DNA of 37,105 bases from Purshia tridentata (GCA_003254885.1 QANT01004703.1:1-37105); one strand, 5' to 3'; shown: positions 24,301-36,615, numbered from the stretch's first letter. The notes: generated from the letters alone by a model not told the origin. Numbers and translations: made by a program.

Positions 24301-27300
24301 TTAAATTATAACCTGATCGAGCAGGAAATAGGCAGTTTTCACCATGGAAAGGTTCTGTGGTGGACTCAGTGATTGGAGTTTTCTTAACTCAAAATGTGTC
24401 TGATCATCTTTCAAGGTAAGTGAAAATTTGATCAACTAGATTTTGTCGCATATGCATTATTTTTGGAGGGTCATAATGAGACTATTAACTCAATATTCTA
24501 TTCTATAGCTCTGCCTTCATGTCACTTGCCGCCAAATTCCCCCTTCAAGCCAATCAAAATTCAAGTGACATTGTTTCCATTGTGCCAATATCTGATGAGG
24601 AGGCAACTCCTGATAAACCAAATGACCTTGAAGGGGGGTCCAGTATAGTGTTGTATAATCCAAGAGTTGAGCAGAAAATATCAACAAAAGTTGATTCAGA
24701 AGGCATGTGTAGTCTGCCACCAAAAATTTGCATGCAGCCACCTGGTGATGCCAACAACTTCAACCAGAAAAAACATAGAGGGAAGAATAATAAGGCTATA
24801 ATGGAGGCTAAAACTGACTGGGATTGTTTGAGGAGGATCTATTCTAGGAAGGGGGAAAGAAATAGAAATCACATGGATTCAGTAGACTGGGAGGCAGTTA
24901 GACAAGCAGAAGAAAAAGTGATAGCTTATACTATCAAAGGACGTGGCCAACATAATATCATTGCAGATCGACTCAAGGTAAGAACAAGTTTATTCCTATT
25001 ACCATATTTTGGTTCAAAAAATTGTATAATATATTTTCCTATTCATGGATTGTGCATACTTTTACTCACTGTTCCAGAATTTGATTGACAAATTTTAAAA
25101 TTTAACTACTTTTTCTCTATGTTGCAGAAGTTTCTTAACCAAGTGCATGAAGACCATAAACAAATAGACCTCGAGTGGTTGAGAAATACCCCACCTGAGA
25201 CAGTAACGTAAGCATACATTTACAATACAATTATACTAAAATGTTCCTCTTATTTACCGATTTGTCAAAGTTTGATCATTCAATCACCAATACTTGTAGG
25301 AAATACCTAAGAGAGATTGAGGGTATTGGCTTGAAAAGCATTGAGTGTGTGCGACTTTTGGCACTCCAACATGTAGCCTTCCCGGTATGATTTAAAAGAG
25401 CATATTGGTCACTTACAAAATGCAAGTTATGTTTTAGTAAATTAAAAAAGTTTCTTCTTATCTTCTATTAGGTGGACGTAAATGTTGGCCGAATAGCCAT
25501 TCGTTTAGGTTGGGTTCCTATTCAACCATTACCTGAAGATCTCCAAATACATCTATTAAAACTGTAAGTATAAAATATACTAACAACACATATCACTTGT
25601 ATTTCCAACTAACTATATAATGTCTTATGTGTAGGATGCCTGTGTTGGATAACATTCAGAAGTATCTTTGGCCACGACTACAGTCCTTGGATCCATTAAC
25701 ATTGTAATTCCCAAATTTCCCTTTAAGATTATTTGCATTTCATGAAATCCACTTTATTAAATTAAAACTTGTACTCATTTTAGTGTATTCTTTAAACAGG
25801 TATGAGCTACATTATCAAATGATAACCTTTGGAAAGGTATGTATCTTTGAAATATAATTGAAGCAGCAATGTGACATTTTTTCAATTTGTGAGAAGAAAT
25901 TTATATCAATATGTATGCAGGTTTACTGCACAAAGAGGTCTCCAAATTGCAATTCTTGTCCAATGAAAGGAGAGTGCAGACACTACGCCAGTGCATTTGC
26001 AAGGTTTTCTTCAAATTCTTAGCTTGAGTTATATATAATTATGCATATAAAGTGGGGAAATATGTAAGGCCAAGAAAAAAGAAGTTAAAACATTGTAATC
26101 GAGCAACACATGATTAGGTTCAGGACATCAATTCACTAGACATTTGAAAATGGAAATTTGGATGCATGTGTTCACAGACCATTGAAACTAAAAAAAAAAA
26201 ATGGTAACAATATAATCAAATGTTTAATTACTAAATATTATTAGTTTCTTACTTATGTCCATTGGAAACCTTTTCAGAGACACTAATGTAAAAATTTGAT
26301 GCAGTACAAGGCTTGCCTTACCAGGGCCAGCAAAGAAGCCAAGTCCAACAAAGAAAGGTGAGCCTAGTTCTGATGCTATTGTGGCTTTTGAGGCACTCAA
26401 TCGAATATCACAATCCTTTCATGAGGCCAAACCATCAGAATACCGAACCAAGAATTGTGAGCCTATCATTGAAGAACCATCATCACCACAACGCAAATTT
26501 ACAGAATTACCAGACATTGAAGATCTCTTTCTTGATGATCCTAATGATATTCCAACCATTCAACTCAGTGGTGAAAATTTGTTGACCACTTTAGAGCCAT
26601 ATATATCATCACCACAACCTGAATCTACAGAATTACCAGACATTGAAGATCTTTATCTTGATGATCATAATGATACTTCAACCATTCAACCCAGCAGTGA
26701 AAGGTTCTTGGAAACTTTAGAGCCATATGTGGATGTGTTTCGAACCAATGGGCTGTTGGAAGTATTATTTCCTTCAGGAGAAAATTCCATCCCTCTTCCC
26801 AAACTGAAGCATGTTGGCCGTTTAAGGACAAAGCACCTAGTGTAAGTTGGCCTTCACATAACCTAAAGAAAATTTTAAATTCATGTGTTATGTGTGTGTA
26901 TATATACATATTTATGTGTGTGTGTATTAAAGGTAGTTTGGTTTCCAATAAAACTTGACCTGAAATGGTGTGCATTGATGCAGCTATGTACTTCCAGATA
27001 ATCATCCTCTATTGGCAGCGGTAAGTCAGCTATTCTTTTACTGTGCAAGAACTTGTATCTGCATGGTTTTATACTTGTATATGAACTTAATTTCTGAAAA
27101 TATGAATGTTACAGTCACAGCTAGACAGAAGAGACGCTGATGATCCATGTCAATACCTTCTTGCTATATGGACATCAGGTACCACATGACTTCCAGAAAA
27201 CATATTATACAATTGTATAGTGTTCAGAAGTGGTAGAATTATGTTTTTAAAGATAATGAGACCATGAAGTCTAAGATGAGAGTTTCCCAACTTTATGTCT

Positions 27301-27989
27301 GCTAATCAATTATTTATGGAAATGTCAACTTCAGATGAAACTGCAAATTCATCTCTACCAAAGCAAAAATGCAATTCCCAGGAATCCAGAGAACTATGTA
27401 ATTATGAGAACACACGCTTTTCGTGTAATAATCTTCCAGAAGAAGCTTCCGAAACAATTCATGGAACAATTTTGGTGAGTAAGCACTTACACTACTACAG
27501 TTGCAATAAATACTGTAGACAATTATGCATAAGGACTTATATAAAATGATGCATGAACAGATACCCTGTCGAACAGCAATGAGGGGGAGCTTTCCACTCA
27601 ACGGGACATACTTTCAAGTTAATGAGGTTAGTTTACTTAAAATTTCTCCAGTAATTTATATTTTGTTTGCCAGAACATTAAATCAATGTTTTAGATCAAG
27701 CTACTGAGTAGAACAACACATCTATATCATCCCCTTGCAGGTATTTGCTGATCATGAATCCAGTATACACCCGATTAATGTTCCTAGAGCATGGTTATGG
27801 AGACTGAAAAGGCGAGTTGCATACTTTGGATCCTCAACAACTTCAATTCTTAAAGGTAAATAAACTTTACACAAGATGAGTTGCACCTATTATATACATA
27901 GAGTGATTCTCTCATGGAAGATGGTTTGGCATGTTAAATAGCTAGGCTGTCAAAAGAGCGTTGACAAATGCCAAACTCTCCGATATTAT

Positions 27990-28040
<51 letters not shown>

Positions 28041-28047
28041 TCTCTCC

Positions 28048-28079
<32 letters not shown>

Positions 28080-29221
28080 GATAGATTCAAACAAATGACT
28101 CAAAAATGTCTTCAAATGCAGGCTTATCAACTTTGGAAATTATGGAATGCTTTTGGAGAGGTTTGTAATTTCCACCCTGATACTACTAAATAGAGGTTGT
28201 TGTAAAACTGAACTAATGGCTTCATAGTTAATAGGAAAATTACAAAATAATCGCAAACGCGCAGGTACACATAAAGGAATAGGTTATCACTTCCTAGTAG
28301 TTTCAAATATAAATTATGAAAGACCAACCAGCCCTTCATAATTCATAAACAAGCTAAGGTCAAGATATAAATTAGTTAGATTAGAAGAGCAAAACTCATT
28401 CCTAGCATTTGAACCAAAAACCATAACCATCTTTTTATTCTTACAAACCCCAAAAATACATATTTGCCAATTTAGTACATGAGAAAAAAAAAAAAAAACT
28501 TTCAACTGCTGCAAAAACATCATCTTTAATGTTTTCCAACATGAATTTGGTATGAGGAGAAATCCATCATATGTTATAGAGGTAGTGATGACAACCAAGA
28601 TAGTTTACAGCATGTTATTAAGTTAAGTTCTACACATAAGTTGGAAAAAAAAGTCTGAAAAAAAAATGAAAGAAATGAATAAAAAGATCTGGATGCAAAC
28701 TTTGGAATTAAAATAAAAACAATAACGACAATAGTAGTCTCATAAAAGAGTTAACATTGTTCATATTGGTTGAGACACGCAACCAGACAAAGCCTATATT
28801 GATTCTCCATGCATCTGTTAAGTGTGGTACAAAAAACAAGTGATACTCATAAGTATTATATAGTAGGAACTATTTAAGGCTATTATAAACGAATATAATT
28901 AACTTCATTCTTATGGTATAACTTTAACATACTTGGCCAGTTAATCGTATCCAAATTACTTATATGTACTTTTCAAAACACACTCGTTATATCATGAAAA
29001 GAAAGAGAAGAAAAAACATCTGCAAGCGTATAGCCACATCTGATACCAAATGAAATTTAACAATCACGCTAAATTATTGAATTTCTTTACTTACAGGTTT
29101 TATTTGTGTGAGAGCATTTGACCGGAGAACGCGTACCCCTGAACGTCTTCAAGAGAGATTCCACATTCCAACAGGCGTGGCTGGAAAGAAAGGGAAACAT
29201 AAAGAAGATGATGATGAGTAG
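21365..29221 (+). CDS. DEMETER/ROS1-like 5-methylcytosine DNA glycosylase, DML3-like (20 exons)
   Basis: Spliced CDS of 1503 residues, complete. Exons: 21365-22121, 22420-23592, 23704-23775, 23867-24247, 24325-24415, 24509-24977, 25128-25207, 25300-25384, 25472-25563, 25635-25703, 25800-25836, 25921-26003, 26305-26841, 26984-27020, 27115-27178, 27335-27474, 27561-27626, 27741-27855, 28122-28160, 29097-29221. All are GT-AG with consistent phase. The start is the first ATG (MSELKVYKRR). Order of parts: basic Lys/Pro-rich DNA-binding stretch at about 302-367; domain A with FSPWKGSVVDSV (about 800) and FLTQNVSDHLSS; HhH-GPD glycosylase at about 925-1125 with catalytic Lys1020 (GIGLKSIECVRLL) and Asp1038 (PVDVN), spaced 18 as in DEMETER; a 4Fe-4S cluster ligated by Cys1105, 1112, 1115 and 1121 (C-X6-C-X2-C-X5-C); a permuted CXXC region; and the RRM-like C-terminus (CRTAMRGSFPLNGTYFQVNE). 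It would excise 5-methylcytosine in the nucleus and so start active demethylation. Oddities: Arg1370 replaces a Cys of the CXXC motif, and exon 13 has an internal duplication. Assignment to DML3 rather than ROS1 or DME is tentative. Confidence 0.93.
26480..26731 (+). repeat. In-frame 126-bp tandem duplication in glycosylase exon 13
   Basis: Copy 1 (26480-26605) and copy 2 (26606-26731) both start TCATCACCACAAC and share TELPDIEDL(F/Y)LDD, then a P/S-TIQ segment, then a LEPY end. Each copy codes 42 residues, so the frame is kept. It lies between the Fe-S cluster and the permuted CXXC region, where relatives generally carry one such acidic motif (from memory). Confidence 0.85.
27992..28074. repeat. 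(CT)n and (AT)n compound microsatellite in glycosylase intron 18
   Basis: A CT run at 27992-28034, an interrupted CT segment to 28047, then an AT run at 28048-28074. All of it lies inside the intron between exons 18 and 19, well clear of both splice sites. Confidence 0.9.
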
Positions 29222-30389
29222 GAGATGGTGATGCAAAAACCAGCCGAGAAAGTATGCTTAAGAATATCGCATTGTGTATGGACACCTTATAAGTCTCTAG
29301 CATAACATGAGAGGCAAAAATTGGATGCACAAAGTGGATTTCCATTTCAATGGAAACTTATATTTGTACTTAATTATCCTATTTTGTAAATCATCTATAT
29401 ATGACAGACGTGGTATATATAGTTTTCACTGAAAAGAGAAGAGCCATTTAAGTTTGCTGCTTCATCCTTACTTTTGCACTTGTCGGACCACAGATTATGT
29501 TGTGTCTTGAACATTTTACAACATAGTTCTACCATCACTTGTTTTGCCCAATTTGCGATTGTAGATTTGGAAAATTATATAGTGCAAATTTTCATGTCAT
29601 AGAGTTCACTTTTCCATACTGGTCAAAATTTGTGTATCATTGAATCTATTTGTATTACATACAAATCTACATTATAAGCAAACTCATAAATTTGTCGGCT
29701 TTGAAAGAAATCAACCATGACCAAACTGTGGTCTGTTCTAAAATGAAGAATGCTGGTTTTGAATATTGATAGAAAGCATTGGTAAAGTAGAAGATGCAAA
29801 ACAAAACCCAGATAGTGGGTAGATGAGATTTTGAGATTTACAAAACAAAACATCCAGCCTTTACCAAAGTGAATCAAACCATGTGACACCAATTCAACCC
29901 ATATTTATAAATCAAGATCTACTAAACATATTTGCCACAAAAAAAAGATTTACTAAACATCCAATTCAATTTGGTTATAGTAGAGGCTAGCAGATACCAA
30001 TTTTTTATAGAAGCATTAGACAAGCAAATATCATGGATAAAAGTATAAAACTCCATAACATATACAATTCAGAAACATTCAAACAGAGAGTGTGCTAGCT
30101 TCATTCAATGACAAGCAAAATAAATAACTAAAATTATTTGCAAAAGCACAAAACATGTAACATTGTTATGTGAAATAACAAAAAGAGAGGGCAACAGATT
30201 CAACAAAATTAAGAAACAAAGATAAGATTTGAAGTTTAGATGCATATTCTTAGTACCCGATCAAGCAGTGATTTTTCTTTTTCTTCTTTCCTTTTCCCAC
30301 TAAAGAAGCATTCTGGCGCCGCTAGATTGCAAGTTTTTGATAGGGGAATCGAGAAGGACATATATCACTGCCACTTTGGAAATATAAGC
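29222..30389. other. 3' flank of the glycosylase gene
   Basis: The first 200 bp or so after the TAG stop is the likely 3' UTR. No canonical AATAAA stands out. The remainder is AT-rich noncoding sequence with no recognised gene. Confidence 0.5.
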
Positions 30390-30482
30390 TTTTGGCGCCA
30401 CATAAAAATAAATAAAACCATTTTGCCGCCAATTTTTATTTATTACTTTAGTTTTGCCGCCAATATATACAATACTCATTTC
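30390..30482. repeat. Three-copy 31-bp array with E2F-like TTTTGSCGCC cores
   Basis: TTTTGGCGCC at 30390-30399, TTTTGCCGCC at 30421-30430 and TTTTGCCGCC at 30452-30461 start exactly 31 bp apart. Each contains TTTSSCGC, the E2F consensus. The linkers are AT-rich and only loosely similar (AAAATAAATAAAA and TTTTTATTTATTA). A further GGCGCC is at 30315-30320. No gene start is visible within 2 kb on either side, so a promoter role is unproven; a transposon relic is an alternative. Confidence 0.55.
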
Positions 30483-33187
30483 ATCCATACAGCCCAGAAT
30501 TACGATTTTTTATTTGTTGTATTTATCTTTATAATTATCTGATGATGTAACTAGAGATGGGATAGGACTCAATCTAGTGATGTATTTATCTCCAAAAAAA
30601 AAAAAACCAAGATTCTAGGCTTCTAGCAAAGCATTTATACATGTACAGTTATAAATAGCAATACAAATCAGCTTAGAAAGATGGAGGTTTCACAGTTTCA
30701 CACCTCTTTTTCTTCTTGGTAAAACGTTCTTTATTGGGCACTTGGAATTTCGACTTAGACCTTTTGTTTTTGTAGTTTAATTTCTTTGATTTTTAGTGAA
30801 ATTATTACCCTTGTTGACACTTTTTTGTTGTTGTTGTTGATAAAGCCCCTGTTGACACATTAAATAAATTTAAGTAAATCGTATATCCTATGTTTTGTTT
30901 AAAATTTTGAATTTGTACTAAGCAAGTAACAAAATGGCATAAACATAACAAATCTTTAATCATGCACTAATTAAATAAGCATGATTAGAGAAGATGGCTG
31001 ACTAAAGAGTGGAGCCTGTCATTGCCTATTTGGTATTTGCCAAGTTATCAAGTTATATTCTATATTGTTTGTAACTTTGTGCAAGTACATGAAGAGATCA
31101 GCAACTTATACACAAAAATATAGTACTTTAGAAGACAGTAATATAATACTTTAATCATGCACTAATTAAATAAGCATGATTAGTGAAGATGGCTGACTAA
31201 AGAGTGGAGCCTGTCATTGCCTCTTTGGTATTTGCCAAGTTATCAAGTTATATTCTATATTGTTGCAACTTATACCCAAAAATATAGTACTTTAGAAGAC
31301 AGTAATATAATAACAAATAAAAAAGAAAAACAAAGTGGTGGTGATTAAATACCTTCATAACAAAACAGTAAAGAGCACATCTACATCTACTTAGTATATA
31401 ATTGTTATTTTGAAAGTTATTATAATTAGTCATTTCATATACATTGTGAATTTGTGTCTTCTTTATTATATATCTTCCCTTGAAAATTTTCATTAAATGG
31501 ATGTGCCTCCAAGAATAAGTTTAGCTTTCATGGGATTCCTTCTCTGTAGCAGCTGTTTCCATGAATGAGGGCCCAATTGAGTATTGATGCCAATTTCAAA
31601 AGAGTACATGCAAAAAAGCTGCAGTTCCAATGAGAACAAATTGTTAATGGTGAGGTCCATTGATGCGCATCATCATCCATTTGACTATGATTCTTTTTAT
31701 TCTTTAATGGAATATGCTATTGACGAATGGCAACTTAATGGGTAACAATTTTGATATTGGAGGTTTATTGGGTCCAGTGCTCATGATCTTAATTAATTGT
31801 GAGTGCAGGGGTGAGAGGTATTGCTGATTGGAAGTTGGAGGTCCAATATTTCAGGATATGAGGAGAACTATCTTAAATATAAGCTATATTTTCTCTGTTG
31901 TAATTTAGTGTATATATACATACTTGCCTATCATCAATTTGCTCCCACTTCTCTTTAATAACAGACACATGTATAATATATTGAGAAATGTTGTGTTTCT
32001 GGTCGTTCATTTGAATTATGGAATAATGAATTCTTATTTAAATGTATGGTATAGTTTGATAACATAGCATCTCAAATATTTGACAGTGAGAGAATTGTTC
32101 ATCTGCACTCGCAAATTCACTACAGGGTAAAAGGGGAATTGACCCCATGAAGTAAGTTTCTTCTCCTAAATCTTAGTCTTCTTAGATGTTTGCCCTGTCA
32201 GATTGGTTTTGTTCCTTGAGAAATTGGGAAATGCGTTTCATAAAATGCTCCAAACAACTTGTAATCGTGTGTTCTCTTCTATGAATAGAAGTTTTATGAA
32301 CTAATATTTAAGAGTTTCTTTCTTTTCAAATAAATATTTAGGAGAAAAAATAATTAAATGCGCCACCATTATATATAATTATTGAAGTGATATTATAATT
32401 GGAAAGATGAGTACTTTGTCTCCAATCTTCTGTCATAGTTTCTCTTTAGTTCTCTTTCTTGAGAGTTCCAACATACTAGTCATTTGGACTTAGTGGAAAG
32501 TTACACAGGCGGATATTCAAATGAGCAATTTCCTTATGTAAGTATAATACAGTAGAGTATTAAGTTGCCCACAAAGTAGCTACAGAACTGACAATCCAAC
32601 AGTTGAGAATTAAAGCTTTCTCCTTCAATATTCAGAATGCTTGCACGTGAGCTTTGGAAACCATAAGTCAAAGATTTTTTTTGACTTCCCAACTGTTTTG
32701 AAAGCTTCTGGTTCTGGATCTGCAGTCTGTATGTCTAAATTTACTGACCCTAACTTCCCAACTGTTTATTAATTAATTGAAAATCTTTAATGCCCTTAAA
32801 CCAAAACCACCTACCATATAAATATCAAGTTTTGCATGGCTGTAAGTTTCACATAAATTTCTAAACTTACTTAACATTCCCCCTATTTCTTGGGTGCAAT
32901 CATTGATTCACATATACCCATTTCACCCACAATTACAAAGAACAGAAAATCAAGATAGGCTAATATTTGTATACTACTAAATCATCATGACCAAGAGTAC
33001 ATACATACATAGAAATATTCATATCTGCACTCAGATGTAACAGTTACATTATGTCAAAAGAAAGGTCTGCAATCTGATAATTAACTCTTCAAGAGGGATA
33101 TAGCTGGTTAAGAAGTGCAACGGAGAAGATTATGGAATAATAAGAGATGAGGGTGCCTGAATTGAATATATGAAGTACTATCAAGTA
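30483..33187. other. Intergenic region between the glycosylase and phytosulfokine genes
   Basis: AT-rich and without credible coding sequence. It contains a tandem duplication at 30954-31311 (listed separately). The final few hundred bases are the likely 3' flank of the minus-strand phytosulfokine gene. Confidence 0.55.
30954..31311. repeat. Two-copy tandem duplication (195 + about 163 bp)
   Basis: Copy 1 is 30954-31148 and copy 2 is 31149-31311. Both begin CTTTAATCATGCACTAATTA and end AGACAGTAATATAAT. Copy 2 lacks about 32-36 bp present near 31071-31105 of copy 1 (GTTTGTAACTTTGTGC and following); elsewhere only a few substitutions are seen. Noncoding. Confidence 0.88.
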
Positions 33188-33658
33188 TCAAGGCTTATGG
33201 TGCTGTGTGTAGATGTAGTCCAAGTGAGCTTCTGCAATTATCCTTCTCTTTAAGCAGTCTTCATCTCCATCAACACAATCTTCCAGCCCCATTAGCTGCT
33301 ATATATAAGAAAAAGATCCCAAAAGCAAAACTGTTTAAGATATAGTTCCACTTGATATTGACTTACTGGAGTTAAGAGATAGAGAGAAAAGAACTTAAAC
33401 ATACATTCATTAATTCACTGCCTTCCAACTCTACAAGTGAGTCCCCAATATTAGTGATTCCCTTGAGCTTTACCTTGTCTTGTCCTGAAAAAATTCCAAG
33501 ATTTAGTTCATCAATATAGTTAGGAAGAAGAAGAAGAAGTTTAAGCACAAGTGGTTGTTACCTTCTTTGTTTGCCAAGGGCCTGGCTGATAATGCTGAGG
33601 AAGAAATGATGAAGAAGATGCAGAGAACAACAGCTCCTGAGTTAAAACTTTGCTTCAT
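33188..33658 (-). CDS. PSK: Phytosulfokine precursor (three exons)
   Basis: Spliced CDS of 95 residues: exon 1 at 33658-33562, exon 2 at 33484-33405, exon 3 at 33298-33188; junctions are GT-AG and in phase. Residues 1 to about 23 form a secretory signal peptide with hydrophobic core [14 protein letters not shown], likely cut near ALSA|RPL. A variable middle follows, then the conserved C-terminus: Cys67 and Cys74 bracketing an acidic segment, a KRR site (76-78), AHLDYIYTQ (83-91) and a short HHKP tail. YIYTQ at 87-91 is the exact phytosulfokine pentapeptide; Asp86 before the first Tyr is needed for tyrosylprotein sulfotransferase. The mature peptide is Tyr-sulfated, released by extracellular proteases and perceived by the receptor kinase PSKR, promoting growth and modulating immunity. 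Length is usual for the family. Which PSK paralogue this is cannot be told. Confidence 0.95.
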
Positions 33659-33774
33659 GGTTTCAAATTCAAATTAGAGAATCAGAGAGATCGAGAGAGA
33701 GAGAGTGAGGAAAAGAGATGAGTTTAAAGACTTAATTTTGGAAGTTGGGGTGGTGAAATGAAGCCGAGGACGGA

Positions 33775-33781
33775 CATAAAT
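33775..33781 (-). promoter_or_regulatory. Possible TATA element of the phytosulfokine gene
   Basis: TATTTAT on the minus strand, about 117 bp upstream of the start codon. It is weak as a TATA box. The inferred leader between it and the ATG is pyrimidine-rich (a CT run opposite the GAGAGAGA at about 33690-33705). Confidence 0.3.
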
Positions 33782-36615
33782 ACATGCAAAGAAAGCAGGC
33801 ACTCAGCCACTGCAAGTCACATGAAGCTAGGAAGGTCCCCTCCAAATAGGGCATGCAGTTACAATACCTCATAAGGTGGGGCCAATTAATCCCCACCATC
33901 ACTATCCTCCTGTATATTATAATGTACTCCATATATGCCTGCAGTGTGTGACAACACCACTACTTTGATATGAGAGAAGAGCTTTGGTCATTGTCTGCCA
34001 TAGTGGTCCAAGATAGTCCAAAAGAGACTCCAAAAATCAATGTGTTATAGTTGTTGACATGCAGTGTCAACAAGTCAACCTTTTGGGCAATTGCTGATGA
34101 CAGCTGCTGCCCATCATTACAAGTTTTATTACATTACCTCTCAGTCTCTCACTATCTCTCTGCTGATACGTGGTATCAATTATGTATTGTCTGCTTAAAC
34201 TATGAAAGACATTATGCTAAAGCAGTGCACCCAAGAACACTTTAAAATGTACCCATGCCAGCAATTGCACCCACGTTAGCTAATTGGTATGTGAGTGGTT
34301 ACACCACCCATCTTAGTGGCATCACTGATCAGACCATTCCCTTATCTACTTAGTTTCTGGTGCAATTTATGCCTAAATCTGTCTGTCAATGTTAGAGATT
34401 ATTGTATTATGTCCCAAAGCACATTTTCATGACAACTTAATGAGTTTAAATTTATTATTCATGCTTTCTCAGGTACTTGGCAAGAGTATCAGAACAAATC
34501 TATCATATGCATGTCAATATAATGAACCATTTGGTCACTAGGGGTACACGTAGTGCTTTTAGGCAATGGGAGTGCACACCATTTTTAGAGTTTGCAGATG
34601 TGTTCTTGTCGCTTCTTAATAAATAATGATGATTATCATAAAATATTGAAGGACAGATTATGCTACTCTTTTTGGAAGATTTGAAAAAAATAAAAAGTGA
34701 AAAAATTTATCATTAATTGCCTGCTGAAGCATAAAAAACTCATCCAGGGAAGGTCATTATTGGGTTTGGATTCTGTGCAGATATATTTATCATAGTAACT
34801 AATTCTCTGGGGAGTTGAGTTGGAATTTTGAAGGATTGTGTCCGCTAGTCCCAGACAAGTGTGATTGGTATACATGATCTTGATCTAACTCATGAAATGA
34901 TGAAAATGCTTTTTGACCATATTTATGTGACAATGGCGTTGGAAACTGATCATGTTGTTCTTCATATGATCATACAATCCATTAGTGGGTTGTGTGCTGT
35001 AACGTCTTGCCTGTATGTGTTGTTGGTAATATGTTCCTACTACTATAGCTTTACAATTTTAAATTGCTGAGTTGGATCCATGAAGTTGCAGGGCCAGAGG
35101 AGTAATTAACCACACTTAAGGGTGTTACTCATATGCCAAACAATATATATTGAGTTTATAATTTTGCAAATTACTAAAAAAGTGAACAACATGAAGGATT
35201 AGAGCTTCGATATCATGATAGATAACTATTATTCAAAATTTAAAAAGCTAATAAGAAATATAACCTAATATCAAGCTATGTGCTTACAACAAATGCACCT
35301 TAAATGAAGTCGGTCTTCTTTAAAATGAACCCTAGTAACTTTATTTAAATTCATCTTCCTTTCCAATCTTTACCTTGTAGATGATTGAACATTTGAACCA
35401 AAAGTACATGCAAAGCCTACTATTTATATATATGCTCAATTATTGGGCCAACTATGAACCATCAACTTTCACTTTCTCATTACATCTTCAGTAAGATTCT
35501 GTTTCTGGTGCACCATGTTTCTTTGTGAAAGAGAGGTAGTCATGTTTTGTCAATCAACAAGTGAGGCTTTCAACTTTAAAGTCAGAAAACGAAAGAATAA
35601 AAGAACAACTTTTACTCCTGTAAGAGGTATCAAATTAATTAACTAAGCTGGTTAAAGAAAGTAGTGGAATTTAATTAATGTGGCCAATATCTATTGGGAA
35701 TCACATGCATAAGTTGGTCTTGTTGTTCTGCTTTCTTCTGTTGACATTGACTTACCAGTCTGCACTGTCTTTTTTGTAGTATTCCTTCAGATTTCCTGCA
35801 CCATCATGAGCATGCGTTACAAGAAAGCATTTGTCTGTATTAATCACAGCGACCAAATCCAATGTCTGATATGCTTATTATTATTATTATTATTATTACT
35901 ATTATTTATAAATAAAATTATTTGTAATGTATGTACCTTATGAATTGAGAGAGAGAATCCCACGTTAAGAAAATAAAGTCTTGCATAATATAATACAAAA
36001 TCTTAGACATTTCCATCTATATCAATTAACAGTTGCTACACTTTAGATATAATTATCATTAGTTATATAAAAATTGGTAATAAATTTGCACCAATCAACT
36101 CTAATAAGAAATTATATGGATCACACAGTTCTAAAGAAAAGCGAAGACATGGATAATATGATAAAAGCCCAATTGAGGAGCTCTTATTCTTTGGATGAAG
36201 AATAATGGTGCAGACTACTTTTGCTTTTATATATTATACTCGGATTTATGTCCCTCTCTCCAATATGTAGTTCCAAAAGAATTTCCAAAAAATCAAACTG
36301 CCCGTAGACTATGGGATATAATAGCTGGGTGATATAATCACCTTAATTTCCTCCAAGAACGCATTGAAAATTATTTTTTTGTTTTGTCAAAACATTAAAA
36401 ATTATATTGGGCATATTAATTTTGCTGGAGTAGATCGTTGAAGATGTTACAGCTTGTTGGTGATCCTCTTACTCCTAGCTCCATGCTTTAAACCTTTGAA
36501 CACTGAAGTGATTAGCAATTAGTTCACCAAGTGAGATTGAAACAAGAAATACTAAATTGTAAAAAAGAGTGATGTTAGATAGTAATATAGTTTGTATAAC
36601 ATATTTTACCAAGGA
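33782..36615. other. Intergenic region right of the phytosulfokine gene
   Basis: The left few hundred bases are the presumed phytosulfokine promoter. Beyond that I see AT-rich sequence with an ATT-triplet microsatellite at about 35877-35907 and no credible gene. The open frame near 34861-35070 starts at GTG and resembles nothing known. Confidence 0.55.
35877..35907. repeat. (ATT)n microsatellite
   Basis: ATT triplet run with one ACT interruption, in intergenic DNA. Confidence 0.8.

Noticed and set aside
26305-26358. Ending glycosylase exon 13 at the GGTGAGCC donor-like site near 26357
   Set aside because: The frame stays open through the family-conserved acidic linker to a better donor at 26842 (GT|GTAAGT), which joins in phase to the VYVLPDNHPLL exon.
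11960-33658. A functional gene cluster linking TIC100, the DNA glycosylase and phytosulfokine
   Set aside because: The products act in different compartments and pathways, and plant genes are not generally grouped by function; adjacency alone is not evidence.
34861-35070. A 69-residue plus-strand open frame with a hydrophobic segment
   Set aside because: It starts at GTG, has no recognisable homology, and sits in ordinary AT-rich intergenic sequence.
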